A stretch of 64,000 nucleotides of DNA from UBA1413 sp964552955 (GCA_964552955.1 CAZKIU010000008.1:34257-98256), one strand, 5' to 3'; shown: positions 1 through 8,394, counted from the first letter of the stretch. Program-made: numbers and translations. Notes: generated by a model from the letters alone, not told the origin.

Positions 1-669
1 AACGGGGAGGGTTCCCGACCGTTCCGGACTGAAGGGGCCTTCGCCGTTGAGGGCGTTGTTGACATCGATGACCCTTCCCTTTTTGTGGGCCCCCACAGAA
101 ATCCCTCCACCGAGGTGGGTCACGATCAGGTTCATCTCCTCGTAGGCCTGTCCCACTTTCCGGGCGTGTAGCCGGGCAATGGCTTTCTGGTTGAGGGCGT
201 GAAAAATGGAAACCCTTTCAAAACGGGGATGACCGGCAATACGGGCGATCTCCTCCAGTTCATCGGTAACGACCGGGTCGGCAATATAGGCTTTGGCACC
301 GGGGATCTGCAGGGCCACATAGTCGGCGATGAGAGGTCCCAGGTTACTGGCATGCTGCCCCATCACCCCTTCACGGGCATGCTCCAGCATCAGGTTGTTC
401 ACCAGGTAAACACCCGACTCCATGGGCCACGTCAGCCCTCCCCTTCCGATGATGTGCTTGATGGAGTCAACGCTAATCCCCTCCTCCACCAGCGCGTCTA
501 TTATCAGGCCCTTGCGGAAATCAAACTGATCTACGATACTCCTGTACTTTGAAATCTCTTCAATGCTGTGGCGCAGGGTCTTGACCAGGACAGGGTTCTC
601 CCCCTCATAGACGGCAAATTTTGTGGATGTGGATCCCGGATTAACAGCCAGTACAAGAATATCGCTCAT
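1..669 (-). CDS. buk: Butyrate kinase (C-terminal part outside the window)
   Basis: Predicted to transfer phosphate from butyryl-phosphate to ADP, giving butyrate and ATP in the cytoplasm. The visible 223 N-terminal residues start MSDILVLAVNPGSTSTKFAV, the ASKHA acyl-kinase phosphate loop, and contain GRGGLTWPMESGVY and later VTHLGGGISVGAHKKGRVID, typical of butyrate rather than acetate kinase. Family members are about 355 aa, so roughly the last third lies beyond the window edge. The start ATG lies 15 bp after the ptb stop, so ptb-buk is one operon. Branched-chain acyl substrates such as isobutyryl-phosphate are possible alternatives. Confidence 0.93.
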   Translation of the reverse strand, partial: MSDILVLAVNPGSTSTKFAVYEGENPVLVKTLRHSIEEISKYRSIVDQFDFRKGLIIDALVEEGISVDSIKHIIGRGGLTWPMESGVYLVNNLMLEHAREGVMGQHASNLGPLIADYVALQIPGAKAYIADPVVTDELEEIARIAGHPRFERVSIFHALNQKAIARLHARKVGQAYEEMNLIVTHLGGGISVGAHKKGRVIDVNNALNGEGPFSPERSGTLPV

Positions 670-684
670 AACATCATCTTTAGG

Positions 685-1587
685 TTACCCCAGCATCGCT
701 GCCAGGGCAATGGAATAGAGTTTGGTCTGCATGGAGTCGCCGCGGCTGGAGAGGACCAGCGGTACACGGGCTCCAGCAACGATGGCGGCCTGTTCCGAAT
801 GGCACATCCGGGCACTCATCTTATAGAAGACATTTCCCGCATCTATATTGGGAAAAAGAAGACAGTCTGCATCCCCTGCCACGGGAGAGGTGATTTTCTT
901 GATCGCAGCCGATTCGGCATCCAGGGCCACATCCAGGGCCATAGGGCCATCCACGAAGGCCCCGCTGATCTGGCCCCGATCGGCCATCTTGGCGATCACC
1001 GCGGCATCGGTACAGGCCGGAATAGCGGTCAGCACCTGCTCCGTGGCCGCAATCAGCGCCACTTTCGGCTTTTCAAGCCCCAATGCCCGGGCCGTCTGAA
1101 TCAGATAACCCGTCATGATGATCTTCTGGGCCAGATCAGGATAGGGAATGATCGCCACATCCCCAACGATCAACAATTTATGATAATTCCGGTTTTCCAC
1201 TACCGTCACATGGCTCAGGACCCCCTTGGGAGGAAGAAGACCAAAATCCTTGTTGAGAATGGCCTTCATATATTTATCGGTACTCAGCAGTCCTTTCATC
1301 ATGATGTCGGCTTTGCCTTCTGAGACCAGTTCCACTCCTTTGCGGGCAGCAGCGTCTTCACCACTCGCCGCTTCAATGGTAAATTTGCCGGCATCCAGCC
1401 CCAGGGAGGCACAGGCCGCCCTGATCTGGTCAGGATCTCCGGTCAGCGTAGCCTTGACGATCCCCTGTTCTACCGCCGCATACACAGCATCCAGGGTATG
1501 GTCGTCGATAGCATTCACGGCAACCAGCCGCCGGGTGGGCCTGCCCTTTACCTTGTCAATGATTTCATCGAGATGTCTGATTTCCAT
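685..1587 (-). CDS. ptb: Phosphate butyryltransferase
   Basis: Predicted to convert butyryl-CoA and phosphate to butyryl-phosphate and CoA, feeding the adjacent butyrate kinase. The 300-aa product has the PTA/PTB fold signatures: VALIAATEQVLTAIPACTDA in the middle and a C-terminal DCLLFPNIDAGNVFYK (compare FPTLESGNIGYK in the Pta of this window). The frame is open further upstream, but MEIRHLDEIIDKVK is the start that fits family length. It is separated from ackA by a terminator at 1645-1667, so ptb-buk is probably transcribed apart from pta-hbd-ackA. A broader acyl specificity (isobutyryl or isovaleryl) cannot be excluded. Confidence 0.93.
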   Translation of the reverse strand: MEIRHLDEIIDKVKGRPTRRLVAVNAIDDHTLDAVYAAVEQGIVKATLTGDPDQIRAACASLGLDAGKFTIEAASGEDAAARKGVELVSEGKADIMMKGLLSTDKYMKAILNKDFGLLPPKGVLSHVTVVENRNYHKLLIVGDVAIIPYPDLAQKIIMTGYLIQTARALGLEKPKVALIAATEQVLTAIPACTDAAVIAKMADRGQISGAFVDGPMALDVALDAESAAIKKITSPVAGDADCLLFPNIDAGNVFYKMSARMCHSEQAAIVAGARVPLVLSSRGDSMQTKLYSIALAAMLG

Positions 1588-1644
1588 AATACGCCTTTTG
1601 TATCCAGTTGAGGTTGTCACACGGTAAATTTAACAAATACCCAT

Positions 1645-1667
1645 AAAAAAAAAGGGGCAGCGCCCCT
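1645..1667 (-). terminator. Rho-independent terminator after ackA
   Basis: GGGGC-AGC-GCCCC hairpin (1654-1666). On the minus strand it is followed by a run of nine T (plus-strand A at 1645-1653). It lies between the ackA stop and the ptb start and would end the pta-hbd-ackA transcript. Confidence 0.85.
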
Positions 1668-1680
1668 CTTTTCAGATAGT

Positions 1681-2892
1681 TCAGAAATTCTCCTTCTTTT
1701 CCCTGATAATAGTTTCGGTATCGAGAGCGATCATCAGCTCCTCGTTGGTGGGAATCACCATGACTTTGACGCGCGAACCGGGAAGGCTGATTTCCCCCTC
1801 TTTTCTGAAGCTCTGGTTCTTCTCCACATCGAGGTCGACGCCCAGGAATTCCAGTTCTTTGAGGGATTCCTGTCTGATATTGCTTGCATTTTCACCGATT
1901 CCGCCGGTAAACACCAGAATGTCAAGTCCCCCCATGGCCGCGGCGTAAGCCCCGATATATTTCCTCACCCGGTAGCTGTACATCTCCAGGGCGAGGAGGG
2001 CTCTTTCGTTACCGGCTTCTGCCGCTTGTTCTATCTCCCTCATATCGGAGGAGACCCCCGTCAGCCCGAGCATCCCACTGTGCTTGTTGAACAGCGAGTT
2101 GGCCGAACGGAGACCCAGCTCCTCCTTCTCCATAATAAAGGTGACCACCCCGATGTCCAGGTCGCCCGCCCGGGTTCCCATAATCAGTCCCTCAATGGGG
2201 GTAAATCCCATGGAGGTGTCGACCGACTTTCCGTTTTTGACAGCGGCAACGGAAGCTCCATTGCCCAGATGGCAGGTGATGATTTTCTGCGTGGTGATAT
2301 CTCTTCCGAGGAGGTCACACACCCGCTGGCTGACGTAACGGTGGCTGGTGCCGTGAAACCCATAGCGCCTGATGGCATGCTTCTTATAGAGGATGTAAGG
2401 GATGCCATACATGTAGGCATAGGGTTCCATCGTCTGGTGGAAGGCGGTATCGAAGACCCCCACCTGGGGGATGCCAGGGATCAGCTCTTCCATGGCATAG
2501 ATCCCCTTGAGGTTCGGCGGATTGTGGAGGGGAGCCAGGCCAATATTCTTCTCGAGAACGGCTTTCACCTCTTCGTCAATATAGACACTTGACTTGAACC
2601 GTTCTCCCCCGTGAACCACCCGGTGGCCCACCGCTTCTATTTCATCGAGGCTCTTGAGACAGCCATGCTTAACACTGGTCAGTACCCCCAGGATATACTC
2701 GATGCCTGCTTTGTGATCGATGATCTCCCCTTCGAAGAGGACCACCTGACCATCTTCACGGGTGTGTTTAAGAAAAGAGCCCTTCATGCCTACCTTTTCG
2801 ATCCCTCCCTTGGAGATCACATGCTGGTCGGTCATGTCAAAAAGCTGATATTTAATGGAACTGCTCCCGCAATTCAAAACCAATACTTTCAT
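1681..2892 (-). CDS. ackA: Acetate kinase
   Basis: Makes ATP and acetate from acetyl-phosphate and ADP, the last step of the Pta-AckA route. The 403-aa length matches the family. Motifs in order: MKVLVLNCGSSSIKYQLFD at the N terminus, VGHRVVHGGE, the catalytic-region YGFHGTSHRYV, CHLGNGASVAAV, and the C-terminal FTGGIGENAS adenosine-binding loop. Start chosen at MKVLVLNCG (ATG at 2892); the open frame further upstream runs back into the preceding gene and has no family similarity. It follows the 3-hydroxyacyl-CoA dehydrogenase by 19 bp in the same operon. Confidence 0.97.
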   Translation of the reverse strand: MKVLVLNCGSSSIKYQLFDMTDQHVISKGGIEKVGMKGSFLKHTREDGQVVLFEGEIIDHKAGIEYILGVLTSVKHGCLKSLDEIEAVGHRVVHGGERFKSSVYIDEEVKAVLEKNIGLAPLHNPPNLKGIYAMEELIPGIPQVGVFDTAFHQTMEPYAYMYGIPYILYKKHAIRRYGFHGTSHRYVSQRVCDLLGRDITTQKIITCHLGNGASVAAVKNGKSVDTSMGFTPIEGLIMGTRAGDLDIGVVTFIMEKEELGLRSANSLFNKHSGMLGLTGVSSDMREIEQAAEAGNERALLALEMYSYRVRKYIGAYAAAMGGLDILVFTGGIGENASNIRQESLKELEFLGVDLDVEKNQSFRKEGEISLPGSRVKVMVIPTNEELMIALDTETIIREKKENF

Positions 2893-2911
2893 AATGCAAT
2901 GGTAATAAGGG

Positions 2912-3883
2912 TTAGCAAGGTTTGGGTTTGACGCTGAGACGGTTGCCTTCTGCATCGTAGGCATAAAATCCCTGTCCGGCCGACACCCCAAAGTGTTTGG
3001 CCCTGACCAGCTTCTTGATCAGCGGTGAGGGTTTATACCTCACATCTCCGAACTCGCTGTAGATATTCTCCATCCAGCGGACCACCTTGTCGAGTCCGAT
3101 TTTGTCGGCTACTTCGAAGGGTCCCATCCGCATGCCGAAGCCTACGCGCATGGTCAAATCGATGTCTTCCATGGTGCTGACGCCTTCCATGAGGATTTCA
3201 CAGGATTCATTGAGGGCTACCACAAAGAGCCGTATGCTGATCAGCCCCGCCGACTCCTCTACAGGAATGATGGTCCGGTTGATGAGTTTTACGAATTTGC
3301 ATACCTTTTGGTAGGTCTCTTCGGAAGTATAGAGCCCTTTAACGACCTCGACGATCCGCGCATCGGGCGAGTTGACAAAGAAATGGAGGCTGATGCAGCG
3401 GTCCTTATAGAGCATGTCAGAAGCCAGTTCAGTGATGATCACGGTGGTGGAGTTGGTGGCGATGATGCATTCCCGGTCCACCACAGACTCAATCTTCCTG
3501 AAAATCTCCTTGCGTTCCTTGATTTTGATACCGCGGTCGACCGGGCGGATGGCTTCGATGACGAAGTCGCACCCCTTGAGCATTTCGTATTCGGTAGTTC
3601 CGGTGATCCGGCTCAGGTGGGCCCTTTTTTCGCTTTCGGTGAGCCCCCAATGGGAGATTCTGTGGTCCATCATACGGGTGATGCCGGCAAAGGCTTCCGC
3701 TATCTTCTCCTGGGAGACTTCAATAAACACGACTTCCAGACCGTAGTAGGAGGCCACCCTGGCCATATTCTGCCCCACCAGTCCGCATCCGATGATGCCG
3801 ATTTTAGAGAAGAGGGCATTGGATTTTCCTTTTTTGCTGAGCCCGAAATCCTCGATAGGCTCCCTGATTATTTCACTGGCCAT
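2912..3883 (-). CDS. 3-hydroxyacyl-CoA dehydrogenase family protein, divergent
   Basis: Predicted NAD(P)-dependent 3-hydroxybutyryl-CoA dehydrogenase-like enzyme, 323 aa. The N-terminal Rossmann domain has GIIGCGLVGQNMA (GxGxxG, about residues 32-37) and CDFVIEAI; a C-terminal helical domain has RVGFGMRMGPFEVADKIGLD and KPSPLIKKLV, the usual substrate-domain signatures. The catalytic-His segment reads LHFFVNSPDARIVEVV, where classical enzymes have HFFNPxxxMxLVEV; the His and the first aromatics are kept but one residue is inserted before N. It sits between pta (10 bp) and ackA (19 bp), so it is co-transcribed with acetate formation. It could act in butyrate synthesis feeding Ptb-Buk, or on another 3-hydroxyacyl-CoA. 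Confidence 0.85.
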   Translation of the reverse strand: MASEIIREPIEDFGLSKKGKSNALFSKIGIIGCGLVGQNMARVASYYGLEVVFIEVSQEKIAEAFAGITRMMDHRISHWGLTESEKRAHLSRITGTTEYEMLKGCDFVIEAIRPVDRGIKIKERKEIFRKIESVVDRECIIATNSTTVIITELASDMLYKDRCISLHFFVNSPDARIVEVVKGLYTSEETYQKVCKFVKLINRTIIPVEESAGLISIRLFVVALNESCEILMEGVSTMEDIDLTMRVGFGMRMGPFEVADKIGLDKVVRWMENIYSEFGDVRYKPSPLIKKLVRAKHFGVSAGQGFYAYDAEGNRLSVKPKPC

Positions 3884-3893
3884 AGAATTAAGG

Positions 3894-4895
3894 TTAAAAG
3901 GTTGCGGCAGCCTGGTTGGCGGTGATAGCTACCATGTTCACAATGTCGGTGACGGAACACCCCCGGGATAGGTCATTGATAGGGGCAGCCATCCCCTGGA
4001 GTACCGGACCAATGGCTTCGGCCCGGGCCAGGCGCTGGACCAGTTTATAACCGATGTTGCCCGATTCAAGGGTGGGGAAAACGAGGATGTTGGCTCTGCC
4101 GGCGACCTCGCTTCCGGGGGCTTTGAGTTGAGCCACTTCCTTGACCAGGGCGGCATCAACCTGAAGTTCCCCTTCGATCTTCAATTCCGGATCCATTTCC
4201 CTGGCCTTGCGGGTGGCGTTGACCACCTTGTCGACCATGATATGGGAGGCGCTTCCTTTGGTCGAAAAACTGAGCATGGCTACCCGCGGTTCCAGTCCCA
4301 CAATGGCCTTGGCCGTCCGCGCCGTAGTCACGGCGATCTCTGCCAGCTGGTTTTCATCAGGGTCGGGCAGCACCGCACAATCGGCAAAGACAAGAATTCC
4401 TTCATGACCAATGTTGGGGTCATTGAGGAACATCAGAAAGGCCCCTGAGACCACACTGACACCCGGCAGGGTTTTAACATACTGGAAGGCAGGCCTCAGC
4501 ACATCGCCGGTAGCGTTGATGGCTCCCGCCAGCTCACCGTCAGCATCCCCCGCCTTGATCATCAGCGGGGCAAAATAGAGCGGATTGTTCAGCAACCCCA
4601 ATGCCTCTTCCATGGTCACCCCCTTGGTCTTCCTGATCTCCACCATCATGCCGGCATACTTCTCCCGCCGGGAATCGGTGGCCGGATCGACCAACGTGGC
4701 CTGGGTCAGGTTGACCCCCAGCTTCTCTGCCTCCGCTCTGATCTCTGTAGGATTCCCCAGAATAATCAGCTTGGCAATGCCTTCTTTCAGAATAATATCT
4801 GCAGCACGCAGGGTACGCGGCTCCAACCCCTCGGGCAGAACGATCCTCTTTTGTGCCTTCTTCGCGTTCGCGATAATTTCCTGTAAAACCTTCAT
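3894..4895 (-). CDS. pta: Phosphate acetyltransferase
   Basis: Interconverts acetyl-CoA plus phosphate and acetyl-phosphate plus CoA. At 333 aa it is the short, single-domain Pta, without the N-terminal DRTGG/P-loop region of the enterobacterial enzyme. Signatures: KRIVLPEGLEPRTLRAA at the N terminus, MLSFSTKGSASH, ELQVDAALV, and FPTLESGNIGYKLVQRLA near the C terminus. It is first in the pta-hbd-ackA operon. A promoter-like -7 element lies about 90 bp upstream (4986-4993). Confidence 0.96.
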   Translation of the reverse strand: MKVLQEIIANAKKAQKRIVLPEGLEPRTLRAADIILKEGIAKLIILGNPTEIRAEAEKLGVNLTQATLVDPATDSRREKYAGMMVEIRKTKGVTMEEALGLLNNPLYFAPLMIKAGDADGELAGAINATGDVLRPAFQYVKTLPGVSVVSGAFLMFLNDPNIGHEGILVFADCAVLPDPDENQLAEIAVTTARTAKAIVGLEPRVAMLSFSTKGSASHIMVDKVVNATRKAREMDPELKIEGELQVDAALVKEVAQLKAPGSEVAGRANILVFPTLESGNIGYKLVQRLARAEAIGPVLQGMAAPINDLSRGCSVTDIVNMVAITANQAAATF

Positions 4896-5140
4896 TACTG
4901 TTATATATTGGTTGATATTATCCTATGTACTGAACTCCTCGACCGGCCTGCTTTCGCCACCGTTTATCCGGGGAGCATTCATTCACAAAAGTAGGCAATT
5001 TACCACCCTAATTTATGCCAAAAAGCATAAATCCGGCAAAGCCTTTAAAATATAAGGCTGCCTGCAGGGATACTCCGCCTTCCCAAGATCACTGGTGGCC
5101 ACAGTATTAACGGCAACTCATGCCAGAACCGCGTTAAAAT
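4896..5140. other. Intergenic region between rplT terminator and pta
   Basis: No coding sequence seen. It holds the -7 element at 4986-4993 and a small hairpin ATTTATGC-CAAAAA-GCATAAAT (5011-5032), which lacks a T tail after it on the minus strand and may be a regulatory or leader element. The position just downstream of rplT is where Bacteroidales-1 ncRNAs are known to occur; this cannot be decided by eye. Confidence 0.5.
4986..4993 (-). promoter_or_regulatory. Candidate Bacteroidota -7 element for pta operon
   Basis: The minus strand reads TACTTTTG, an exact match to TAnnTTTG. No well-spaced -33 TTTG was found, so support is one box only. It would leave a leader of about 80 nt before pta. 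Confidence 0.4.
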
Positions 5141-5166
5141 GAAAAACCCGGGAAAGGTTCCCGGGT
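5141..5166 (-). terminator. Rho-independent terminator after rplT
   Basis: Nine-bp stem 5146-5154 / 5158-5166 (ACCCGGGAA and its complement) with a 3-nt loop, followed on the minus strand by TTTTTC. It lies 30 bp after the rplT stop and would end the thrS-infC-rpmI-rplT transcript. Confidence 0.88.
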
Positions 5167-5196
5167 CAGCCACTTATTTCACCGTTAAGAATTGTA

Positions 5197-5541
5197 TTAT
5201 TTCACCTTGGCTACAATTGCCTTGAAAGCTTCCGGGTGGTTCATGGCCAGGTCGGCCAGTACCTTGCGGTTGATTTCCACGTTGTTCTTTTTCAGCAGAT
5301 CGATCAGCCTGGAATAGGAAAATCCTTCCAGACGGGCGGCTGCATTGATGCGCTGGATCCAGAGGCCACGGAAATTCCGCTTTTTCTGTTTCCTGTCGCG
5401 GTAAGCGTACTGCTGACCTTTTTCCCAGGTGTTCTTGGCAACTGTCCAGACATTTTTACGAGAACCGAAATAACCTCTTGTCAGTTTCAGTAATTTTTTC
5501 CTTCGGGCTCGTGATGCTACATGATTTACACTTCTTGGCAT
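5197..5541 (-). CDS. rplT: 50S ribosomal protein L20
   Basis: Binds 23S rRNA early in large-subunit assembly. The 114-aa product has the canonical MPRSVNHVASRARRKKLLK start, the RGYFGSRKN motif, and the basic, Arg/Lys-rich N-terminal extension followed by a globular C-terminal domain. It lies 92 bp downstream of rpmI, last in the operon, and is followed by a strong terminator. The spacer to rpmI is longer than others in this operon and could hold a leader or processing structure. Confidence 0.98.
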   Translation of the reverse strand: MPRSVNHVASRARRKKLLKLTRGYFGSRKNVWTVAKNTWEKGQQYAYRDRKQKKRNFRGLWIQRINAAARLEGFSYSRLIDLLKKNNVEINRKVLADLAMNHPEAFKAIVAKVK

Positions 5542-5633
5542 ACTTTTTCTTTTTTTGGTGAAGGGCGCCCGTCGCCGGAACTTATGGCCACATCACCGGG
5601 TTATCAACTCTTTTTAATTCTTGGGGTAAGATC

Positions 5634-5831
5634 TTATTTCATGTTCAACATCAGCTTCACATTGGAGACGTTGGTGCTGTCGATGGTCGTCCAGTACCCG
5701 AGATTCCGCTTGCGCTTGGTGCTCTTCTTCGTCAGAATGTGACTCTTGTAAGCATGTTTTCTTTTGATCTTGCCGGTTCCGGTGAGTTTGAATCTCTTCT
5801 TGGCACCGGAATTGGTTTTCATTTTTGGCAT
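5634..5831 (-). CDS. rpmI: 50S ribosomal protein L35
   Basis: Small basic ribosomal protein, 65 aa, with the family signature MPKMKTNSGAKKRFKLTGTG and KRKHAYKSHILTKKS. It lies between infC (33 bp upstream) and rplT, the conserved infC-rpmI-rplT order. Confidence 0.98.
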   Translation of the reverse strand: MPKMKTNSGAKKRFKLTGTGKIKRKHAYKSHILTKKSTKRKRNLGYWTTIDSTNVSNVKLMLNMK

Positions 5832-5864
5832 TTTACTCCTTTTTAAAGTAATTACTTGTACGTG

Positions 5865-6425
5865 CTATTTCTTTTTCGGTGAAATAAACATGGTCATTCT
5901 TTTACCTTCCAGTTTGGGAAGTTGTTCTACCTTCCCGAATTCCTCCAGAAGGGTGGCAAATTTGAGGAGGAGGATTTCTCCCTGCTCCTTGAAGAGGATG
6001 GAACGTCCTTTGAAGAAGACGAAAGCTTTGACTTTAGCGCCTTCCTGGAGGAATTTCTCAGCGTGCCGGAGCTTGAAATTGAAATCGTGGTCATCGGTTT
6101 GCGGACCGAAACGGATCTCTTTCACCACCACCTGCACGGTTTTGGCCTTTATCTCCTTTTGTTTCTTTTTCTGCTGGTAAAGGAACTTGGAATAATCGAT
6201 CACGCGGCAGACCGGCGGGTCGGCTTTGGGTGAGATCTCGACAAGGTCCAAATCCATGGAGTCGGCGATCTTCAGGGCATCGCGCAGGGAGTAAACCCCG
6301 GGATTCTCCAGGTTATCCCCTACCAGGCGCACTTGTTGTACCCTGATTTTCTCATTGACCCTGTAATTCCCGGTGTCGTTATTGTCCGGTCTGTCGGGTC
6401 GCGTCAAAGCTTTCTTGATAGCTAT
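5865..6425 (-). CDS. infC: Translation initiation factor IF-3, probable AUA start
   Basis: Binds the 30S subunit and checks start-codon and initiator-tRNA pairing. Visible: YRVNEKIRVQQVRLVGDNLEN, the N-terminal-domain signature, then QQKKKQKEIKAKTVQVVVKEIRF and the C-terminal FFKGRSILFKEQGE region. No ATG exists in frame upstream of YRVNEK. Possible starts are ATA (6425), ATC (6419) and TTG (6407). ATA lies 9 nt after a perfect AGGAGG (6435-6440) and gives MAIKKALTRP..., 186 aa; an in-frame TGA lies two codons upstream of ATA. ATC would be 15 nt and TTG 27 nt from the SD. Rare AUU/AUC/AUA starts in infC are known to give autoregulation by IF-3. Starts 19 bp after the thrS stop. Confidence 0.95.
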   Translation of the reverse strand: MAIKKALTRPDRPDNNDTGNYRVNEKIRVQQVRLVGDNLENPGVYSLRDALKIADSMDLDLVEISPKADPPVCRVIDYSKFLYQQKKKQKEIKAKTVQVVVKEIRFGPQTDDHDFNFKLRHAEKFLQEGAKVKAFVFFKGRSILFKEQGEILLLKFATLLEEFGKVEQLPKLEGKRMTMFISPKKK

Positions 6426-6434
6426 AGGTCAGAT

Positions 6435-6440
6435 CCTCCT
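6435..6440 (-). promoter_or_regulatory. Shine-Dalgarno of infC
   Basis: The minus strand reads AGGAGG, 9 nt before ATA at 6425-6423. It is noteworthy because few genes in this window have a clear SD, and because its spacing picks the ATA over the other non-ATG candidates. Confidence 0.75.
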
Positions 6441-6444
6441 TAAA

Positions 6445-8394
6445 TTAGTTATATAATCCGGTTAACTGTCTCTTAATCTCGTCTTTGAGGAAGCCGGCAA
6501 AATCCATGATGGTCATGGTTCCTTTATCCCCCTCGCCCTGACGGCGTACGGCTACACTGCCGGTCTCCTCCTCTTTCTCACCCACAACGAGCAGATAAGG
6601 CACCCGTTTCAGTTCATTGTCACGTATCTTCCTGCCAATCTTTTCGTTACGGTCATCCACGACGGCGCGAATATCGGAAAAATTCAGCTCATCTGAAACT
6701 TTACGGGCATAATCGTTGAATTTTTCGCTGATGGGAAGCACCACGACCTGTTCCGGGGTCAGCCAAAGAGGGAATTTCCCGGCGGTATGCTCGATCAGAA
6801 CGGCTACGAACCGCTCCATGGATCCGAAGGGCGCCCGGTGGATCATCACCGGCCGGTGCCGCTTGTCATCGGAGCCGATGTATTCCAGCTGGAACCTCTC
6901 CGGAAGATTATAGTCGACCTGGATGGTCCCCAGCTGCCAGTTGCGGCCCAGGGCATCCTTGATCATGAAGTCGAGCTTCGGACCATAAAACGCAGCCTCA
7001 CCCAGTTCGGTCTTCGTCTTAAGTCCTTTCTCATCACACGCTTCCACGATGGCCCGCTCAGCCTTGTCCCAGTTTTCCGCTGTACCGATATACTTCTCGG
7101 GTTTATTGGGATCACGCAGGGAGATCTGGGCGGTATAGTCCTTGAAATCAAGGGCCTTGAAAATAATGAAAACAATGTCGATCACCTTTTTGAACTCCTC
7201 TTTGAGCTGATCGGGACGGCAGTAGATATGGGCATCGTCCTGGGTGAACCCCCTGACCCGGGTCAGACCGTGCAACTCTCCGCTCTGTTCGTAGCGGTAT
7301 ACCGTTCCGAATTCGGCCATCCGCACCGGGAGGTCCTTGTAAGACCTGGGTTTGGTCTTATATATCTCACAATGGTGAGGGCAGTTCATGGGTTTAAGCA
7401 TGTACTCCTCGCCTTCGGCCGGTGTTTTAATGACCTGGAAGGAGTCTTTGCCGTATTTCTCGTAATGGCCCGACGTCTTGTAAAGGTTCACATCGCCGAT
7501 ATGGGGGGTGATCACCTGGTCATAGCCGAAGTTCTTCTGAATTTTGCGCAAAAAATCCTCCAGGAGACCCCGCAGTTGAGCCCCTTTGGGCAGCCACAGG
7601 GGCAATCCCAGGCCTACCGCTTCGGAGAAAGCGAAGAGCTCCATCTCTTTGCCGATCTTGCGGTGATCGCGCTTTTTAGCTTCCTCAATCATCACCAGGT
7701 ACTCCTCCAGCAGCTTCTGCTTGGGAAAGGTAACCCCATAGACGCGGGTGAGCATCTTGTTTTTTTCGTTGCCCCTCCAATAGGCGCCGGCAATAGCGGT
7801 GAGCTTCACTGCTTTGATGAAACTGGTGTCGGGCAGATGGGGCCCGCGGCAGAGATCAGTGAAGTTGCCCTGGCTGTACAGGGTGATGGTGCCATCTTCC
7901 AGCTCGCTGATGAGTTCCAGCTTGAGCGGATCCCCCTTTTCAGTGAAAAAATGGAGGGCATCGGCCTTGGAAATAGCCTTGCGCACCACGGGCTGTTTAT
8001 CCCGGGAGATCTCCATCATCCGTTTTTCGATTTTCTCCAGCTCTTTTTCCGACAACTGTTGACCACCGGGAAGATCAATGTCATAATAAAAACCATGGTC
8101 CACGGTGGGGCCGATGCCGAAGAGGGTTCCGGGGTAAAACTCCTCAATGGCCTGCGCCATAAGATGAGCCGAAGTATGCCAGAAGGTCTCCTTGCCCTCA
8201 CGCTCTTCCCACGTGAAAAGCCGCACCGATGCATCACTATCGATCGGACGGTTCAGATCCCAGACCTCCCCGTTCACCCCGGCAGCCAATACCTCCCGGG
8301 CCAACCGCCCTGATATGGACCCGGCTATCTCCAGTCCCGTCACCCCGGCATTGTATTCCCTGATACTTCCATCAGGTAAAGTTATCTTAATCAT
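6445..8394 (-). CDS. thrS: Threonine--tRNA ligase
   Basis: Charges tRNA-Thr in the cytoplasm. The 649-aa product has the full domain set: TGS domain (MIKITLPDGSIREY), the editing domain with HTSAHLMAQAIEEFYP (HxxxH), class II motif 1-3 regions including MLKPMNCPHHCEIY (zinc-binding Cys) and RAPFGSMERFVAVLIEH, and a C-terminal anticodon-binding domain with VVVLPISEKFNDYA. MIKITLPDG was chosen as start; a frame-open Met six codons upstream adds no conserved sequence. First gene of the operon with infC, rpmI and rplT. Confidence 0.98.
   Translation of the reverse strand: MIKITLPDGSIREYNAGVTGLEIAGSISGRLAREVLAAGVNGEVWDLNRPIDSDASVRLFTWEEREGKETFWHTSAHLMAQAIEEFYPGTLFGIGPTVDHGFYYDIDLPGGQQLSEKELEKIEKRMMEISRDKQPVVRKAISKADALHFFTEKGDPLKLELISELEDGTITLYSQGNFTDLCRGPHLPDTSFIKAVKLTAIAGAYWRGNEKNKMLTRVYGVTFPKQKLLEEYLVMIEEAKKRDHRKIGKEMELFAFSEAVGLGLPLWLPKGAQLRGLLEDFLRKIQKNFGYDQVITPHIGDVNLYKTSGHYEKYGKDSFQVIKTPAEGEEYMLKPMNCPHHCEIYKTKPRSYKDLPVRMAEFGTVYRYEQSGELHGLTRVRGFTQDDAHIYCRPDQLKEEFKKVIDIVFIIFKALDFKDYTAQISLRDPNKPEKYIGTAENWDKAERAIVEACDEKGLKTKTELGEAAFYGPKLDFMIKDALGRNWQLGTIQVDYNLPERFQLEYIGSDDKRHRPVMIHRAPFGSMERFVAVLIEHTAGKFPLWLTPEQVVVLPISEKFNDYARKVSDELNFSDIRAVVDDRNEKIGRKIRDNELKRVPYLLVVGEKEEETGSVAVRRQGEGDKGTMTIMDFAGFLKDEIKRQLTGLYN

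Noticed and set aside
3894..4895. Pta as a second phosphate butyryltransferase
   Set aside because: Sequence follows the Pta pattern (FPTLESGNIGYK, KRIVLPEG) and it heads an operon with ackA; the Ptb candidate is the separate gene at 685-1587.
6787..8313. Long open frame of about 500 codons antisense to thrS
   Set aside because: Exact mirror of a well-conserved synthetase in a GC-rich codon pattern; its translation is His/Gly-rich and resembles no family. Same reasoning for the antisense frames at 20277-21236, 34008-35195, 43088-44365, 46318-47319 and 49583-50653.
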